Shown in pieces: positions 1-11,019 of a stretch of 64,000 nt of DNA (the first letter of the stretch is position 1; each line of letters begins with the position of its first letter). Location of the stretch: positions 1 through 64,000 of the forward strand of contig CAIJXJ010000050.1 of the NCBI GenBank assembly GCA_903824575.1, in the 5' to 3' direction. The translations under genes and the position numbers were made by a program. This DNA comes from an uncultured Methylobacillus sp. Its GTDB lineage: Bacteria > Pseudomonadota > Gammaproteobacteria > Burkholderiales > Methylophilaceae. A model generated the notes under the pieces. The model had not been told where the DNA came from. It worked only from the letters and a program-made list of their open reading frames with translations, and did not search any database.

Positions 1-927
1 CAGAGAAAAATTCTTCGGCAACATCCCTAAGTCCGCATAAGTTTCAGCGATATGCCGCCAACGCTCATCATGCATATAACCGATTTCAACTAAATTCGAG
101 TGGATTAATTGAATCGATTCATTTGCTTCAAAAAGCAGTTTTTCTCGATCATCAGCGAGGAAGTAGCCCTTTGAAATCATCAGATCGGCAACAATCACCG
201 GGTGTTCCAAAGCATAGTGCCAACCCTTTAGACTGGCCTCTAGAAATGCCTTGGTACGTGCCGGATGCTTGTTAAGCTCGGATTCAGTGGTAAAAAGATT
301 GTCCCCATAAAAATCGATGTCCGCTGATCTTGGTCTAAATGCCACGTATCGAGCGCCTGCCTTATTGAGATACCATGGATCATTAGTGCTATAGCCGACT
401 ATGGCATCGGCCCGACCTGAAATCAAATCATCAGCGCCATAGTTATTGGATTTGAGCTGATTGAGACTACTGAGCGGAACCTTGTTTTTCATGAGGTAGA
501 CAATGATTTCTGTGGCGTAAGGGTCGATCAGGACGCGCTTGCCAACCAGGTCGCTTACGCTTTCGATGCCGCTACTTTGCAATGCAAGTAACTCATAAGG
601 CGAGTGCTGGAAAATGACGCCAAGAACCACCACCGGCTTGCCCGAACTGCGAAGCAGTAAAAGATCGCTACTCCCCACGCCATATTGCGCACCGCCATCA
701 AGAACGTTGGCAATGGGATCTTTATTGACGGATACGGGTTCTATCGTGACCTCTAAACCCGCATCCTTGTAGTAACCAAGTTCCTTGGCTGCGTAGTAAC
801 CCGCAAATTGAAATTGATGATGCCACTTGAGTTGAAGGGTGACTCTCTCCAGGCCATAGGCGGGAGAAAGCGATAGCCATGACAGCATGGCTAGAACAAT
901 CTTTAGTGAATTTAAGCCGTGTTGCAT
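1..927 (-). CDS. NMT1/SsuA-type ABC substrate-binding protein, 3' end cut by window edge
   Basis: The reading frame starts at the ATG ending at 927 and stays open to base 1, giving 309 codons with no stop. The first ~25 residues form a signal peptide (MQHGLNSLKIVLAMLSWLSLS, then PAYG). The mature part begins with the family pattern VTLQLKWHHQFQFAGYYAA, followed by a 'KELGYYKDAGLEV' segment, typical of NMT1/THI5-like periplasmic binding domains of the nitrate/sulfonate/pyrimidine-precursor group. It should bind a small organic ligand in the periplasm. In many proteobacteria this domain is the sensor part of a kinase or diguanylate cyclase, and because the C-terminus is outside the window a fusion cannot be excluded. 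Ligand unknown. Confidence 0.85.
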   Translation of the reverse strand, partial: MQHGLNSLKIVLAMLSWLSLSPAYGLERVTLQLKWHHQFQFAGYYAAKELGYYKDAGLEVTIEPVSVNKDPIANVLDGGAQYGVGSSDLLLLRSSGKPVVVLGVIFQHSPYELLALQSSGIESVSDLVGKRVLIDPYATEIIVYLMKNKVPLSSLNQLKSNNYGADDLISGRADAIVGYSTNDPWYLNKAGARYVAFRPRSADIDFYGDNLFTTESELNKHPARTKAFLEASLKGWHYALEHPVIVADLMISKGYFLADDREKLLFEANESIQLIHSNLVEIGYMHDERWRHIAETYADLGMLPKNFSL

Positions 928-1060
928 CGTTATAAATCAAATCCTCAACCCATGGAAGGATCGACTCCTAAGATATTGCACAGGGCACACTAAGCTTAAG
1001 GTCCTGAACACTTTGACAGGATGAGCAGGCTAGTCGCCTGCATCCAGAATGGCATGAAGA

Positions 1061-1648
<588 letters not shown>

Positions 1649-1692
1649 CTATTGACAGGACTCATCATGAATCTGGAATCAGTTATGATTTC

Positions 1693-2319
1693 CTAGCCCT
1701 TAGTCTGATCAATCATCAACCCCTGCCGCTCAATGAACTGAACAATGTCTTCTAATCCTTGCTGGGTTTTAAGATTGCTGAACAGGAAGGGACGATCACC
1801 CCGCATGCGTTTGGCATCACGCGCCATGACTTCCAGCGAAGCACCTACCATGGGCGCCAGGTCGATCTTGTTGATAATCAACAGATCAGACTTGGTAATA
1901 CCCGGACCACCCTTGCGCGGAATTTTTTCACCAGCAGCGACATCTATAACATACAGGGTAAGGTCAGACAGTTCGGGGCTAAAAGTAGCCGACAGGTTAT
2001 CTCCGCCACTCTCGATGAACACGATATCGAGGCCTGGGAAGCGCCGGCACAACTGATCCACCGCTTCCAGGTTCATGGAAGCATCCTCACGAATGGCCGT
2101 GTGTGGACATCCTCCCGTCTCCACACCGATGATGCGTTCCGGATCAAGCGCATCGTTCCTGGTCAGAAATTCGGCATCTTCCCTGGTGTAGATGTCATTG
2201 GTCACGACCGCGATATTGTAGTCATGACGCAGGCGCAGACACAGGGCCAGTGTCAGCGCAGTCTTGCCGGAACCGACAGGGCCGCCAATTCCGACGCGCA
2301 GGGTTTCTTTTGAGTTCAT
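1693..2319 (-). CDS. ureG: Urease accessory GTPase UreG
   Basis: A 208-residue SIMIBI-class GTPase that drives GTP-dependent nickel delivery to apo-urease with UreD, UreE and UreF. It has the P-loop GGPVGSGKT near residue 12, the switch segment [12 protein letters not shown], the nickel/zinc-binding motif [12 protein letters not shown] and the G4 motif NKIDLAP. I chose the ATG ending at 2319 ([13 protein letters not shown]) because it has an upstream AGGA box; further upstream residues overlap ureF and do not resemble the family. It is the last gene of the ureDABCEFG run. Confidence 0.96.
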   Translation of the reverse strand: MNSKETLRVGIGGPVGSGKTALTLALCLRLRHDYNIAVVTNDIYTREDAEFLTRNDALDPERIIGVETGGCPHTAIREDASMNLEAVDQLCRRFPGLDIVFIESGGDNLSATFSPELSDLTLYVIDVAAGEKIPRKGGPGITKSDLLIINKIDLAPMVGASLEVMARDAKRMRGDRPFLFSNLKTQQGLEDIVQFIERQGLMIDQTKG

Positions 2320-2341
2320 GCTGTGATTCCTGAAAATAATT

Positions 2342-3025
2342 TCAAGTTCTGAATAAACGGCTGTATTGGGTCTCATGCTGGCAAGCAGCCAGGGCAAATC
2401 CAGGCGCGAAATTGCTCAATTCGGCATCCAACAATGAACATGCACGGTCGACCAGAACCGGCAGGCGTGCTCCCAGTGAGAGCAGCATGCGCTGGCCTGC
2501 CACCTGTCCCAGAGGAATGGTTTTCATGGCCGCAGATACCTGGTTTTCTATCCATGACCAAGCGTAGGCATGGACGGCTGCTATGGCGGGAATTTGCCAA
2601 ATGGCAACCGCACAGGCGTACACGGCAGGAAAGCTCTTGGCAGGGATAGCCTGGACTTTGACCAGATGAGGGTTGCCGCCTTCCTCCAGCGACTCAAGCA
2701 GGCGGCATAGCGAATAGCCCATTTGCAGGGTCTCGGCCTGGGATTCTGCCGCCTCCCGTCCGGCACACATCCTCTCATTCCAATGCAGGATTCCTGCGTT
2801 GTCCTCATCCTGCCAGGCGTGGCACAGGCGCCACAGCACGGGGAGCTCGAAACTGCACATGGAGTATTGCAACACATCCCCTATCCATTGTTCTGCGCTG
2901 GCAGCATCATGCACCGTACCTTCCTCAACCGCCCACTCCAGTCCCTGCGAATAGCTGTAGGCACCAACCGGCAACATTGGGCTTGCCAGTTGCAGCAGGC
3001 GGGACAGGCCCATCGCGTCAATCAC
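2342..3025 (-). CDS. ureF: Urease accessory protein UreF
   Basis: All-helical UreF (227 residues), which with UreD and UreG forms the complex that loads nickel into urease. Family signatures are [20 protein letters not shown] at the N-terminus, the central [15 protein letters not shown] segment and a C-terminal [15 protein letters not shown] prefer the GTG ending at 3025 because an AAGGA box lies six bases before it and it overlaps the ureE end by a few bases; the ATG ending at 3013 is the alternative. Confidence 0.92.
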   Translation of the reverse strand: MIDAMGLSRLLQLASPMLPVGAYSYSQGLEWAVEEGTVHDAASAEQWIGDVLQYSMCSFELPVLWRLCHAWQDEDNAGILHWNERMCAGREAAESQAETLQMGYSLCRLLESLEEGGNPHLVKVQAIPAKSFPAVYACAVAIWQIPAIAAVHAYAWSWIENQVSAAMKTIPLGQVAGQRMLLSLGARLPVLVDRACSLLDAELSNFAPGFALAACQHETQYSRLFRT

Positions 3026-3509
3026 GTGACGTCCTTGCCAGCGGACGGATGGACACCGCGACATCGTCATCCTGTCCGTGGCGGTGACCGCCACCATAAG
3101 CCCCGGCTTCCGGCTCGAACGGAGCCTCCTGATTAGCTACATAGACGCCCAGGCCAATCAGCATTTCACGCAATACATGATCCTGTTCCAGCTTCAGCCA
3201 GCCATCACCCACCTGCAACGGAATATGTCGATTGCCCAGATGATAGGCAGCACGTATCAGTTGAATCGGCGTATCTGCCGTGACCAGCATGACGGGCTCG
3301 TTGGCAGCCACGACTTGTACGATACGGCCATCTGCGGCGCGCAGGCGATCCCCCCCGCGCAACACGGTGCCTCGCGCGAGGAACAGTCCGGCGTCCTCTC
3401 CCGACTCCAGTTCGACGCGCAATCGGCTTCTCTGGCGCCGGTCAAATGGCAGGACCAGCCGCTCGTCGTGCTGTGCCCCGGGGGAAATCAGTTCTGTGAT
3501 ATTGAGCAT
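3018..3509 (-). CDS. ureE: Urease nickel metallochaperone UreE
   Basis: UreE (163 residues) binds nickel and hands it to UreG. The N-terminal peptide-binding domain (DRRQRSRLRVELESGED, ARGTVLRGGDRL) and the C-terminal metal-binding domain (LGNRHIPLQV) are clear. The tail is His-poor compared with Klebsiella UreE, holding only GGGHRHGQDDD. The ATG at 3509 shares its A with the ureC TAA stop, so ureC and ureE are translationally coupled. Confidence 0.94.
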   Translation of the reverse strand: MLNITELISPGAQHDERLVLPFDRRQRSRLRVELESGEDAGLFLARGTVLRGGDRLRAADGRIVQVVAANEPVMLVTADTPIQLIRAAYHLGNRHIPLQVGDGWLKLEQDHVLREMLIGLGVYVANQEAPFEPEAGAYGGGHRHGQDDDVAVSIRPLARTSRD

Positions 3510-5212
3510 TAGAACAGGAAATAGCGTTGGGTCATTGGCAGGGTCACGGCCGGTTCGCACATCAGGAGCTGACCATCGGCATGCACCAGATAGGTTTCCG
3601 GATCTACCGTGATGTCTGGGGCATAATCGTTGTGAATCATGTCGCGTTTTCCAATGTTGCGGGTGTTCCTGACTGCCGACAGGCGCTTCTTGAGCCCCAG
3701 TGCCAGCACTGCCGGATTATTCAATGCAGCCTGCGACACAAAAGTTAGAGAGGTCGCCTGCAGGGCGCCACCGAAGGCGCCGAACATCGGCCGGTAATGC
3801 ACCGGTTGCGGCGTCGGGATGGAAGCATTGGCATCGCCCATGGCGGCACTCGCAATCATGCCACCCTTCAAAATCAGACTGGGCTTGACCCCGAAAAACG
3901 CCGGTTTCCACAGCACTAGATCTGCCAGCTTGCCGATTCCAATGCTGCCTACCTCGTGCGAGATGCCATGCGCCAATGCCGGATTGATGGTGTACTTCGC
4001 GATATAACGTTTGGCCCGAAAGTTGTCGTTGCGCGGACCGTCACCCGGGAGTGCACCGCGCTGCTGCTTCATCTTGTGAGCGGTCTGCCAGCAGCGCATG
4101 ATCACTTCCCCGACGCGACCCATGGCCTGGGAGTCGCTGGAGAACATGGCCAAGGCACCCAGGTCATGCAAGATATCCTCTGCCGCGATAGTTTCACGCC
4201 GGATACGGCTCTCGGCAAAGGCCACATCCTCGGCGATGGCAGGATCAAGGTGATGGCAAACCATCAACATGTCCAGGTGCTCATCGATGGTGTTGACGGT
4301 AAACGGCCGCGTCGGATTAGTGGAAGAAGGCAGCACGTTGGGCAATCCTGCCAGTTTGACGATATCCGGCGCATGGCCACCTCCGGCGCCCTCGGTATGA
4401 TAGGTGTGAATGGTACGGCCCTTGAAAGCTGCGGCAGTGGTCTCGACAAAACCGGATTCGTTCAGCGTGTCGGTATGAATCGCCACCTGAACGTCATAAC
4501 GCTCGGCGACCGACAGACAATTGTCGATCGCAGCTGGGGTAGTCCCCCAGTCCTCGTGCAATTTCAGGCCGATGGCGCCAGCTTCGACCTGTTCCGCCAG
4601 CGGTTCGGGCAAGGAAGCATTGCCTTTGCCAAGGAATCCAAGATTCATCGGGAATGCCTCGGCTGCCTGCAGCATGCGGTGGATATGCCATGGGCCGGGC
4701 GTGCAGGTCGTGGCATAGGTACCGGTAGCGGGACCGGTGCCGCCACCAATCATGGTGGTCACGCCGGAGTTGAGCGCCTCCTCGATCTGTTGCGGGCAGA
4801 TGAAATGAATGTGGGTGTCGATCCCACCGGCGGTGACGATCATGCCTTCGCCCGCGATGATCTCGGTGCCGGCGCCAATAGGGATGGTGACGCCTGGCTG
4901 CACATCAGGGTTGCCGGCCTTGCCGATGGCCGCAATGCGTCCCTCTTTAAGGCCAATGTCGGCCTTGATGATGCCCCAATGATCCAGAATCAGAGCATTG
5001 GTAATGACAGTGTCGGCTACCAAGGCGGATACCGCCTGTCCCTGCCCCATACCGTCGCGAATGACCTTGCCGCCACCAAACTTGACCTCTTCACCATAGA
5101 TGGTGCAATCGCGTTCCACCTCAATAAACAAATCCGTGTCTGCGAGGCGTACCCGGTCACCAACGGTGGGGCCGAACATTTCGGCATAGGCACGGCGTGA
5201 AATTGTTGTCAT
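3509..5212 (-). CDS. ureC: Urease alpha subunit UreC
   Basis: Catalytic subunit (567 residues) hydrolysing urea to ammonia and carbamate at a di-nickel centre. Ligands are all visible: HIHFICPQQ, the lysine to be carbamylated in [33 protein letters not shown], the flap [20 protein letters not shown] and the aspartate in SSDSQAMGR. Length equals the family norm. The start [20 protein letters not shown] is canonical; an upstream in-frame extension overlaps ureB and was discarded. Beta and gamma subunits are separate genes just upstream, the usual proteobacterial three-subunit layout. Confidence 0.98.
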   Translation of the reverse strand: MTTISRRAYAEMFGPTVGDRVRLADTDLFIEVERDCTIYGEEVKFGGGKVIRDGMGQGQAVSALVADTVITNALILDHWGIIKADIGLKEGRIAAIGKAGNPDVQPGVTIPIGAGTEIIAGEGMIVTAGGIDTHIHFICPQQIEEALNSGVTTMIGGGTGPATGTYATTCTPGPWHIHRMLQAAEAFPMNLGFLGKGNASLPEPLAEQVEAGAIGLKLHEDWGTTPAAIDNCLSVAERYDVQVAIHTDTLNESGFVETTAAAFKGRTIHTYHTEGAGGGHAPDIVKLAGLPNVLPSSTNPTRPFTVNTIDEHLDMLMVCHHLDPAIAEDVAFAESRIRRETIAAEDILHDLGALAMFSSDSQAMGRVGEVIMRCWQTAHKMKQQRGALPGDGPRNDNFRAKRYIAKYTINPALAHGISHEVGSIGIGKLADLVLWKPAFFGVKPSLILKGGMIASAAMGDANASIPTPQPVHYRPMFGAFGGALQATSLTFVSQAALNNPAVLALGLKKRLSAVRNTRNIGKRDMIHNDYAPDITVDPETYLVHADGQLLMCEPAVTLPMTQRYFLF

Positions 5213-5225
5213 CGAATCAAATCCC

Positions 5226-5534
5226 TCAATCAAGCGCACCCTGAACCAGGCCACGAAAGCCAAACACCCTACGGTGCCCGGCATAAGCGACCAAATTTAC
5301 CGAACGACTTTGGCCGGGCTCGAAACGCACTGCGGTGCCGCTGGCAATATCAAGGCGCATGCCGTGGGCGGCTGCACGATCAAACTCCAGTGCGGCATTG
5401 GTTTCGGCAAAGTGGTAGTGAGAACCGACCTGTATGGGACGATCGCCAGTATTGGAAACCAGCAGACTCAAGCTGCGCCGACCGACGTTCAACTCAATCT
5501 CGCCCTCTTCAAGCAGAAATTCACCAGGAATCAT
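5226..5534 (-). CDS. ureB: Urease beta subunit UreB
   Basis: Structural beta subunit (102 residues) with the conserved start [16 protein letters not shown], the core [19 protein letters not shown], and [16 protein letters not shown]. It forms part of the (UreABC)3 trimer. It lies 13 bases after ureA and 13 bases before ureC. Confidence 0.97.
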   Translation of the reverse strand: MIPGEFLLEEGEIELNVGRRSLSLLVSNTGDRPIQVGSHYHFAETNAALEFDRAAAHGMRLDIASGTAVRFEPGQSRSVNLVAYAGHRRVFGFRGLVQGALD

Positions 5535-5547
5535 GATCGAATCTCCT

Positions 5548-5850
5548 TCAAACGATGGGGTGGTGAACCGTGACCAGCTTGGTGCCGTCCGGAAACGTAG
5601 CTTCCACCTGGATTTCCGGAATCAACTCCGCGATGCCATCCATGACATCCTCTCGGGTAAGCAGCGTCGTGCCATAGCTCATCATTTCGGCAACGCTCCT
5701 TCCATCTCGTGCACCTTCAAGAATTGCGGCCGAGATATAGGCTACTGCCTCCGGGTAATTGAGCTTGAGGCCGCGGGCCTTGCGTCTTTCAGCGAGCAGG
5801 CCGGCGGTAAACAGCAGCAATTTGTCTTTCTCTCTTGGGGTCAGTTCCAT
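5548..5850 (-). CDS. ureA: Urease gamma subunit UreA
   Basis: Gamma subunit of 100 residues: [20 protein letters not shown] at the start, [15 protein letters not shown] in the middle and a C-terminal [18 protein letters not shown]. Length and motifs match the family exactly. It is followed at once by ureB and preceded by ureD. Confidence 0.97.
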   Translation of the reverse strand: MELTPREKDKLLLFTAGLLAERRKARGLKLNYPEAVAYISAAILEGARDGRSVAEMMSYGTTLLTREDVMDGIAELIPEIQVEATFPDGTKLVTVHHPIV

Positions 5851-5872
5851 GGCATCCCTTCAACAACGCAAT

Positions 5873-6730
5873 TCATGTGTTCCAGATTCTGGGCCGCTCA
5901 CTGGCGACACCCGCATACCACGGGCGAAGCACCGCCCATAGCGCTTCAAAATACTGCCTTGCCGCCTGCGCACTATGCCCCAAATAGCGTCCGACAAAAA
6001 TCTCCGGCAGGGCGCTAACCCCGACCTGACCGCCATCTGATGCTGCCATGCTGCGACAGGCATCCAATAGCTGGGGCGTTATCATTCCAGCCGCTACCAC
6101 AAAAGTGGCATACACCGGACAACCTCGCAAGCCAACAAGGGAGGTCAGTAACGCGTCACCACCCGACACAATGCCATGTTCACCCCAGATCAGGTGCGAT
6201 GACCGATAGATCTGCAAGCCTTGCCGCAACCGTCCGCTGCCAAATTTTTCGCCACAAGCCTGCCGCCCCAGACAAGTGATTTCCCAACCGGCATAACGAG
6301 CAAAGTCGCTCAGGTTCACCTTTGTGTCCCAGATCACCCTTGCAGCGTCATAAACAATACTTTCCTGTGGCAGCCATTCCAGCACGGCATTGTCCGCCAC
6401 CGTCAATGCAAGGTGTTGCGAGGCTTCTGCGCCATTCGCCTTATACCACTTCCCGGCACCGGGGGTTGTCAGCAGGGCATGTGCATCGATGCCAACATCC
6501 ACCGACATTTTCAACTGATCACCTCCGGCCACCCCCCCCGGTGGATGCAGGATGATGGCATGGCAAATCGCGTCGCCCTCCGGGTAGAGCGCTTTCTGAA
6601 CCACCAGAGGCCCGCGATGGTGGCGTCTCGCCAACACGCTGCGCTGGTGACGCCGGACAAACCCCAGCGTCAGTTCCGCTTCCCATGACTCGGGCATACC
6701 AGGACTCAATCCGGCTGGAGCTATTTGCAT
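5873..6730 (-). CDS. ureD: Urease accessory protein UreD (UreH)
   Basis: UreD (285 residues from the chosen start) binds apo-urease and is the scaffold through which nickel passes from UreG/UreF. Typical motifs are LYPEGDAICHAIILHPPGG, VAGGDQLKMSVDV, LTTPGAGKWYKANG and LPQESIVYDAA. The ATG ending at 6730 starts five bases after the urtE stop; a later ATG at 6697 is possible because neither has a strong ribosome-binding site. Short spacing to urtE suggests transporter and enzyme share one transcript. Confidence 0.93.
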   Translation of the reverse strand: MQIAPAGLSPGMPESWEAELTLGFVRRHQRSVLARRHHRGPLVVQKALYPEGDAICHAIILHPPGGVAGGDQLKMSVDVGIDAHALLTTPGAGKWYKANGAEASQHLALTVADNAVLEWLPQESIVYDAARVIWDTKVNLSDFARYAGWEITCLGRQACGEKFGSGRLRQGLQIYRSSHLIWGEHGIVSGGDALLTSLVGLRGCPVYATFVVAAGMITPQLLDACRSMAASDGGQVGVSALPEIFVGRYLGHSAQAARQYFEALWAVLRPWYAGVASERPRIWNT

Positions 6731-6734
6731 GCCC

Positions 6735-7433
6735 TCATAGTGCCACGAAATCGCGGATATTGTCCCGGTCCATATCAACGCCTGCACCCTGTTTCACGAC
6801 CTGGCCACGCGACATGACCAGATAATGGTCCGCCAGCGCCCGCGCAAAATCATAATACTGTTCCACCAGCAGGATCGCCATGTCACCACGTTGCGACAAG
6901 GTACGGATGACGCGCTCAATATCCTTGATGATGGAAGGCTGGATGCCTTCGGTCGGTTCATCCAGAATCAAGAGCTTGGGGCGTGACACCAGCGCCCTGG
7001 CAATCGCCAGTTGCTGCTGCTGTCCACCGGACAGGTCCCCGCCGCGCCGATGCAACATGTCACGAAGCACCGGAAACATCTCAAACACATCCTCTGGGAT
7101 AGTTCTGGCGGCGCGACCCTTGGCCACGGCCAGGCCCATCTGCAAGTTCTCTTCGACGGTAAGCCGGGAAAAAATCTCCCGACCTTGCGGCACATAGGCC
7201 ATGCCCGCAGCCGCGCGGCCATAGGTCGGCATATTCGTCACATTCCGACCATCAAAAGTAATCGCCCCGCTCCTAATCGGCAACACGCCCATCAGGCATT
7301 TCAATAGCGTGGTCTTGCCGACGCCATTCCGGCCAAGGAGCACGGTGCACGCGCCCATCGGGGCGGAAAACACCACGTCGCGCAGAATATGACTGCCGGC
7401 GTAGTACTGGTTCAGCCCTGTCACTTCCAACAT
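6735..7433 (-). CDS. urtE: Urea ABC transporter ATPase UrtE
   Basis: ABC ATPase (232 residues) of the branched-chain amino acid type (LivF-like), powering urea import. Walker A GRNGVGKTT, Q-loop VPQGREIF, signature LSGGQQQQLAIARAL, Walker B KLLILDEPTEGIQPSI and the H-loop replaced by VEQYYDFA, as is usual in UrtE/LivF. The ATG is at 7433, directly after the urtD stop (TAACATG). Confidence 0.95.
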   Translation of the reverse strand: MLEVTGLNQYYAGSHILRDVVFSAPMGACTVLLGRNGVGKTTLLKCLMGVLPIRSGAITFDGRNVTNMPTYGRAAAGMAYVPQGREIFSRLTVEENLQMGLAVAKGRAARTIPEDVFEMFPVLRDMLHRRGGDLSGGQQQQLAIARALVSRPKLLILDEPTEGIQPSIIKDIERVIRTLSQRGDMAILLVEQYYDFARALADHYLVMSRGQVVKQGAGVDMDRDNIRDFVAL

Positions 7434-7434
7434 G

Positions 7435-8256
7435 TTAGCGTCCAAGATAAACCTCGATTACTTTCTCGTCATTTTGTACCTTGTTCATATCGCCTTCGGC
7501 CAGCACGCTCCCCTCATGCAACACCGTCACCTTGCGTGCGATACTGGCGACAAAGTCCATGTCATGCTCCACCACCACGATGGAATGCTTGCCTGCCAGC
7601 GTATTGAGCAATTCCGCCGTGCGTTCGGTTTCCTGATCCGTCATGCCAGCGACCGGCTCATCCAGCAGCAGCAGCAAAGGTTGCTGTGCCAGCAACATGC
7701 CAATCTCCAGCCATTGCTTCTGGCCGTGAGAAAGAAGTCCGGCACGAGTGCTCGCCTTATCCAGCAAAGCAATGGTGGCCAGAATCTCATGGATGCTGTC
7801 ACGTTCCTCTGCCTTCAGCTTGCCAAATAATGAATGCCAGATGCGCTTGTCAGTCTTGAATGCCAGTTCCAGATTCTCGAACACGGTATGCTGTTCAAAT
7901 ACAGTCGGTTTCTGGAACTTGCGACCAATGCCAGCCTGGGCGATCTGCGGCTCGGTCATACGTGACAGATCCAGGGTCTGACCAAAAAATACAGTGCCTG
8001 AATCGGCACGCGTCTTACCGGTAATGACATCCATCATGGTGGTCTTGCCGGCGCCATTGGGGCCGATGATGCAGCGAAGTTCACCTACATCCACGGAAAA
8101 GCTCAGTTTATTCAGCGCACGAAAACCATCGAAACTGACAGTAATATCTTCCAGGTAAAGCACCACCCCGTGCGAGGTATCCAGCACACCAGGCTGTAAC
8201 AGGTGATCCCCGCCCTCGCCCTGATTAATGCTGGTGCGGTCATGTATGGTCGTCAT
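7435..8256 (-). CDS. urtD: Urea ABC transporter ATPase UrtD
   Basis: Second ABC ATPase (273 residues), LivG-like, with Walker A GPNGAGKTTMMD, signature LSHGQKQWLEIGML, Walker B LLLLDEPVAGMTDQE and H-loop VEHDMDFV. The start ATG at 8256 overlaps the urtC stop by four bases (ATGA), indicating coupling. The ~40-residue N-terminal tail before the ABC fold is longer than in LivG but common in UrtD. Confidence 0.95.
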   Translation of the reverse strand: MTTIHDRTSINQGEGGDHLLQPGVLDTSHGVVLYLEDITVSFDGFRALNKLSFSVDVGELRCIIGPNGAGKTTMMDVITGKTRADSGTVFFGQTLDLSRMTEPQIAQAGIGRKFQKPTVFEQHTVFENLELAFKTDKRIWHSLFGKLKAEERDSIHEILATIALLDKASTRAGLLSHGQKQWLEIGMLLAQQPLLLLLDEPVAGMTDQETERTAELLNTLAGKHSIVVVEHDMDFVASIARKVTVLHEGSVLAEGDMNKVQNDEKVIEVYLGR

Positions 8257-9356
8257 GCGTATTTGCCCTTTATCTTTTTGCCCAGGCCCATCATGCCTTG
8301 CGGCAGATAGAGCGTCGCGATGATGAACAGCAAACCGAGAAAATACAGCCAGTATTCGGGAAAACTGGCGGTGAACCAGCTTTTGGCCCCGGTAACGAAG
8401 GCCGCACCCAGTATCGGGCCGATCAGTGTGCCACGACCGCCGACGGCGGCCCATATGGCGATCTCGATAGAGTTCGCCGTCGACATTTCACTGGGGTTGA
8501 TGATGCCCACCTGTGGCACATAGAGTGCCCCGGCAATGCCGCACATCATGGCTGAAAGGGTCCAGATTGCCAGTTTGTAATGCAAAGGGTTATAGCCCGA
8601 GAACATGACGCGGGACTCAGCGTCACGGATGGCGGTGAGCACCCTGCCGAACTTGCTTTCGACGATGCAACGCGACATCCACAACATGGCCAGCAAAGTC
8701 AGTCCGCTCAGCACGAACAGAGTCATGCGCATTTCCGGGGTCGCAATAGGAATGCCGAGAATGCGCTTGAAATCAGTAAAACCGTTGTTACCACCAAAAC
8801 CTGTCTCATTACGAAAGAACAGCAGCATGAAGGCATAGGTCATGGCCTGAGTGATGATGGAGAAATAGACTCCCTTGATGCGTGAGCGAAAGGCGAACCA
8901 GCCGAATACCAATGCCAGCGTGCCTGGCACCAGCACGACCAGCAACAGGGCCAGCAGAAAATGCTCGCTCCCACTCCAGTACCATGGATAGGCCTTCCAG
9001 TCGAGGAACACCATGAAATCCGGCAAATTACTATGGGACACACCGTCCAAGCCAACCTGCCGCATCAGATACATGCCAAAGGCGTAACCACCCAGGGCAA
9101 AGAACAAGCCGTGCCCCAGACTGAGAATGCCGGTATAGCCCCAGATCAGATCCATGGCTAATGCCACCATGGCATAACACAGGATTTTCCCGCCGATAGA
9201 AACGATGTAATTGGAAACATGCAACACATTGCCATCCGGCACCACTAGATTAAGCACAGGCACCAGAATGCAGAGAACGGAGATGGCCAGGACGTAGCCG
9301 ATCCAGCGGGAATTTCCCAGCAGGCGCAACAGCAAGGGTTGATAACGGGTATGCAT
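8253..9356 (-). CDS. urtC: Urea ABC transporter permease UrtC
   Basis: Inner-membrane permease (367 residues) of the LivM type with about nine hydrophobic segments. Signature regions are GYTGILSLGHGLFFALGGYA and the coupling-helix segment SEMSTANSIEIAIWAAVGGR. It pairs with UrtB to form the urea channel energised by UrtD and UrtE. The gene follows urtB by eight bases. Confidence 0.95.
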   Translation of the reverse strand: MHTRYQPLLLRLLGNSRWIGYVLAISVLCILVPVLNLVVPDGNVLHVSNYIVSIGGKILCYAMVALAMDLIWGYTGILSLGHGLFFALGGYAFGMYLMRQVGLDGVSHSNLPDFMVFLDWKAYPWYWSGSEHFLLALLLVVLVPGTLALVFGWFAFRSRIKGVYFSIITQAMTYAFMLLFFRNETGFGGNNGFTDFKRILGIPIATPEMRMTLFVLSGLTLLAMLWMSRCIVESKFGRVLTAIRDAESRVMFSGYNPLHYKLAIWTLSAMMCGIAGALYVPQVGIINPSEMSTANSIEIAIWAAVGGRGTLIGPILGAAFVTGAKSWFTASFPEYWLYFLGLLFIIATLYLPQGMMGLGKKIKGKYA

Positions 9357-9364
9357 ATAAACCT

Positions 9365-10957
9365 CTAATCGACCGAGCGACCCTTCAAGGCAAAGATGCC
9401 TTGTGGCCGTTTCTGGATAAAAATGATGATGATGACAAGCACGATGATCTTGGCCAGCACGGCACCAGCGTAGCCTTCCAGGAACTTGCTGAGCACACCC
9501 AGTCCCAGCGCCGCATAGACGGTACCGGCCAGTTGACCAACCCCACCCAGCACCACCACCATGAAAGAATCGACGATATAGGTCTTGCCAAGGTCAGGCC
9601 CGACGTTGCCAATCTGCGCCAGCGCCACGCCGGCCAAACCGGCAATGCCAGAGCCCAGGCCAAAGGCCCAGGCGTCAATACGCGCGGTGTTAACCCCAAC
9701 GCACCCGGCCATGGAGCGGTTTTGCGTGACCGCGCGAACGAACAAACCCAGACGGGTCTTATTCAACAAGGTCCACACCAGCAACAATACCGCCAGGGAA
9801 AACAGGATGATGGTGATGCGGTTGTACGGCAATACCAGATTGGAGGCCAATTCGATGCCACCAGACATCCAGCCTGGATTTTCGACTTCGACATTCTGTG
9901 CACCAAACAAAGTACGGACCAACTGCATCAGGATCAGGCTGATGCCCCAGGTAGCCAGCAGGGTTTCCAGTGGACGGCCATACAGATGACGGATAATGGT
10001 GCGCTCAAGCAACATGCCGATGATGGCGGTCAGGATGAACGCCACCGGAATGGCGACCAGAATATAGGCGTCAAACCAGGCAGGAGCAAACTGTCGAAAC
10101 AGATTCTGTACCAGATAAGTGGCATAGGCGCCCAGCATCATCATCTCGCCATGCGCCATGTTGATGACCCCCATTAACCCATAGGTAATGGCGAGTCCCA
10201 GTGCCGCCAACAGCAACACGCTGCCAAGACTCAATCCCGTAAACACAGTGCCGGCCACCTCAAAGTAGACAAGGCGCTGATCCAATGCGCGTAGGGAAGT
10301 CGCAATAGCGCTCCGCACCTCCGGATCAGCTTCACCACCAGGCTCCAGACGGCCGACCAGCAACTGTCGCATTTCGGCACTGGTACTGGCAGCCAGTTCA
10401 CGAGCGGCCTTGAGACGCAGTACTACATCGGTACTGTGCAATTCGATCCCGGCACGGATCTCCGCCAGAATGGTTTGAATTTTCTTGTCTTGCTCGGTTT
10501 TCTCAGCCTGCACCACCAGCGCAAAAGTTGAATCTGCCGCATCTGCCTGGCGCAGCGCCAGGGCGGCTTGCAACCTCACCGCAGCATCAGGCGAGCGCAG
10601 GTCGAGTGCAGCGATGGCAGCCCCCAATTCACTGCGCATGCGGTTGTTGTTGACCACGTCTTCCGCATCCGCCGGCAGCTCAACGTGATCACCCGTTGCT
10701 GCATTAATTGCAGCGCCAGCATCCACGACAAATATCTTGTTGCCGACCAGTTTGACATTGTCATCCAGCAGGCTTTTAAGAAAAGGCGAGGCACCGGGAT
10801 CGCCAACCGCCACCACCCGGGCCAAAGCGGCAATGCGTTGATCATTGTCGCCAGCCGCCAGCGCAAGTCTTTCAGCGACCGTCAGTGCATGGGCGGTTCC
10901 GGCCAGCAACCCTGTCAAGGCCAAGCAGCAGGTGATGATAATTTTTGCGATTTGCAT
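9365..10957 (-). CDS. urtB: Urea ABC transporter permease UrtB
   Basis: A 530-residue LivH-like permease with a ~230-residue periplasmic N-terminal extension. That length and architecture are what separate UrtB from amino acid permeases. The chosen start MQIAKIIITCCLALTGLLAG begins a signal peptide ending in AHA; an extra 17 upstream residues were discarded. The C-terminal half holds the membrane domain (AALGLAITYGLMGVINMAHGE, then GVNTARIDAWAFGLGSGIAG). It lies behind an intrinsic terminator that follows urtA. Confidence 0.94.
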   Translation of the reverse strand: MQIAKIIITCCLALTGLLAGTAHALTVAERLALAAGDNDQRIAALARVVAVGDPGASPFLKSLLDDNVKLVGNKIFVVDAGAAINAATGDHVELPADAEDVVNNNRMRSELGAAIAALDLRSPDAAVRLQAALALRQADAADSTFALVVQAEKTEQDKKIQTILAEIRAGIELHSTDVVLRLKAARELAASTSAEMRQLLVGRLEPGGEADPEVRSAIATSLRALDQRLVYFEVAGTVFTGLSLGSVLLLAALGLAITYGLMGVINMAHGEMMMLGAYATYLVQNLFRQFAPAWFDAYILVAIPVAFILTAIIGMLLERTIIRHLYGRPLETLLATWGISLILMQLVRTLFGAQNVEVENPGWMSGGIELASNLVLPYNRITIILFSLAVLLLVWTLLNKTRLGLFVRAVTQNRSMAGCVGVNTARIDAWAFGLGSGIAGLAGVALAQIGNVGPDLGKTYIVDSFMVVVLGGVGQLAGTVYAALGLGVLSKFLEGYAGAVLAKIIVLVIIIIFIQKRPQGIFALKGRSVD

Positions 10958-11019
10958 GAATGACACCCGTAAAAGTGGTTTTGTCGAAACTACCCCAGTC
11001 TTCGGCAAAACAACTCTTC

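Noticed and set aside
1025-1041. Hairpin GCAGGC-TAGTC-GCCTGC after glnK as a terminator
   Set aside because: Stem of only 6 bp and no T-run on the minus strand.
3956-5200. A 414-codon open frame on the plus strand opposite ureC
   Set aside because: It mirrors the codon structure of ureC in a G+C-rich gene, has no domain, and ureC is certain.
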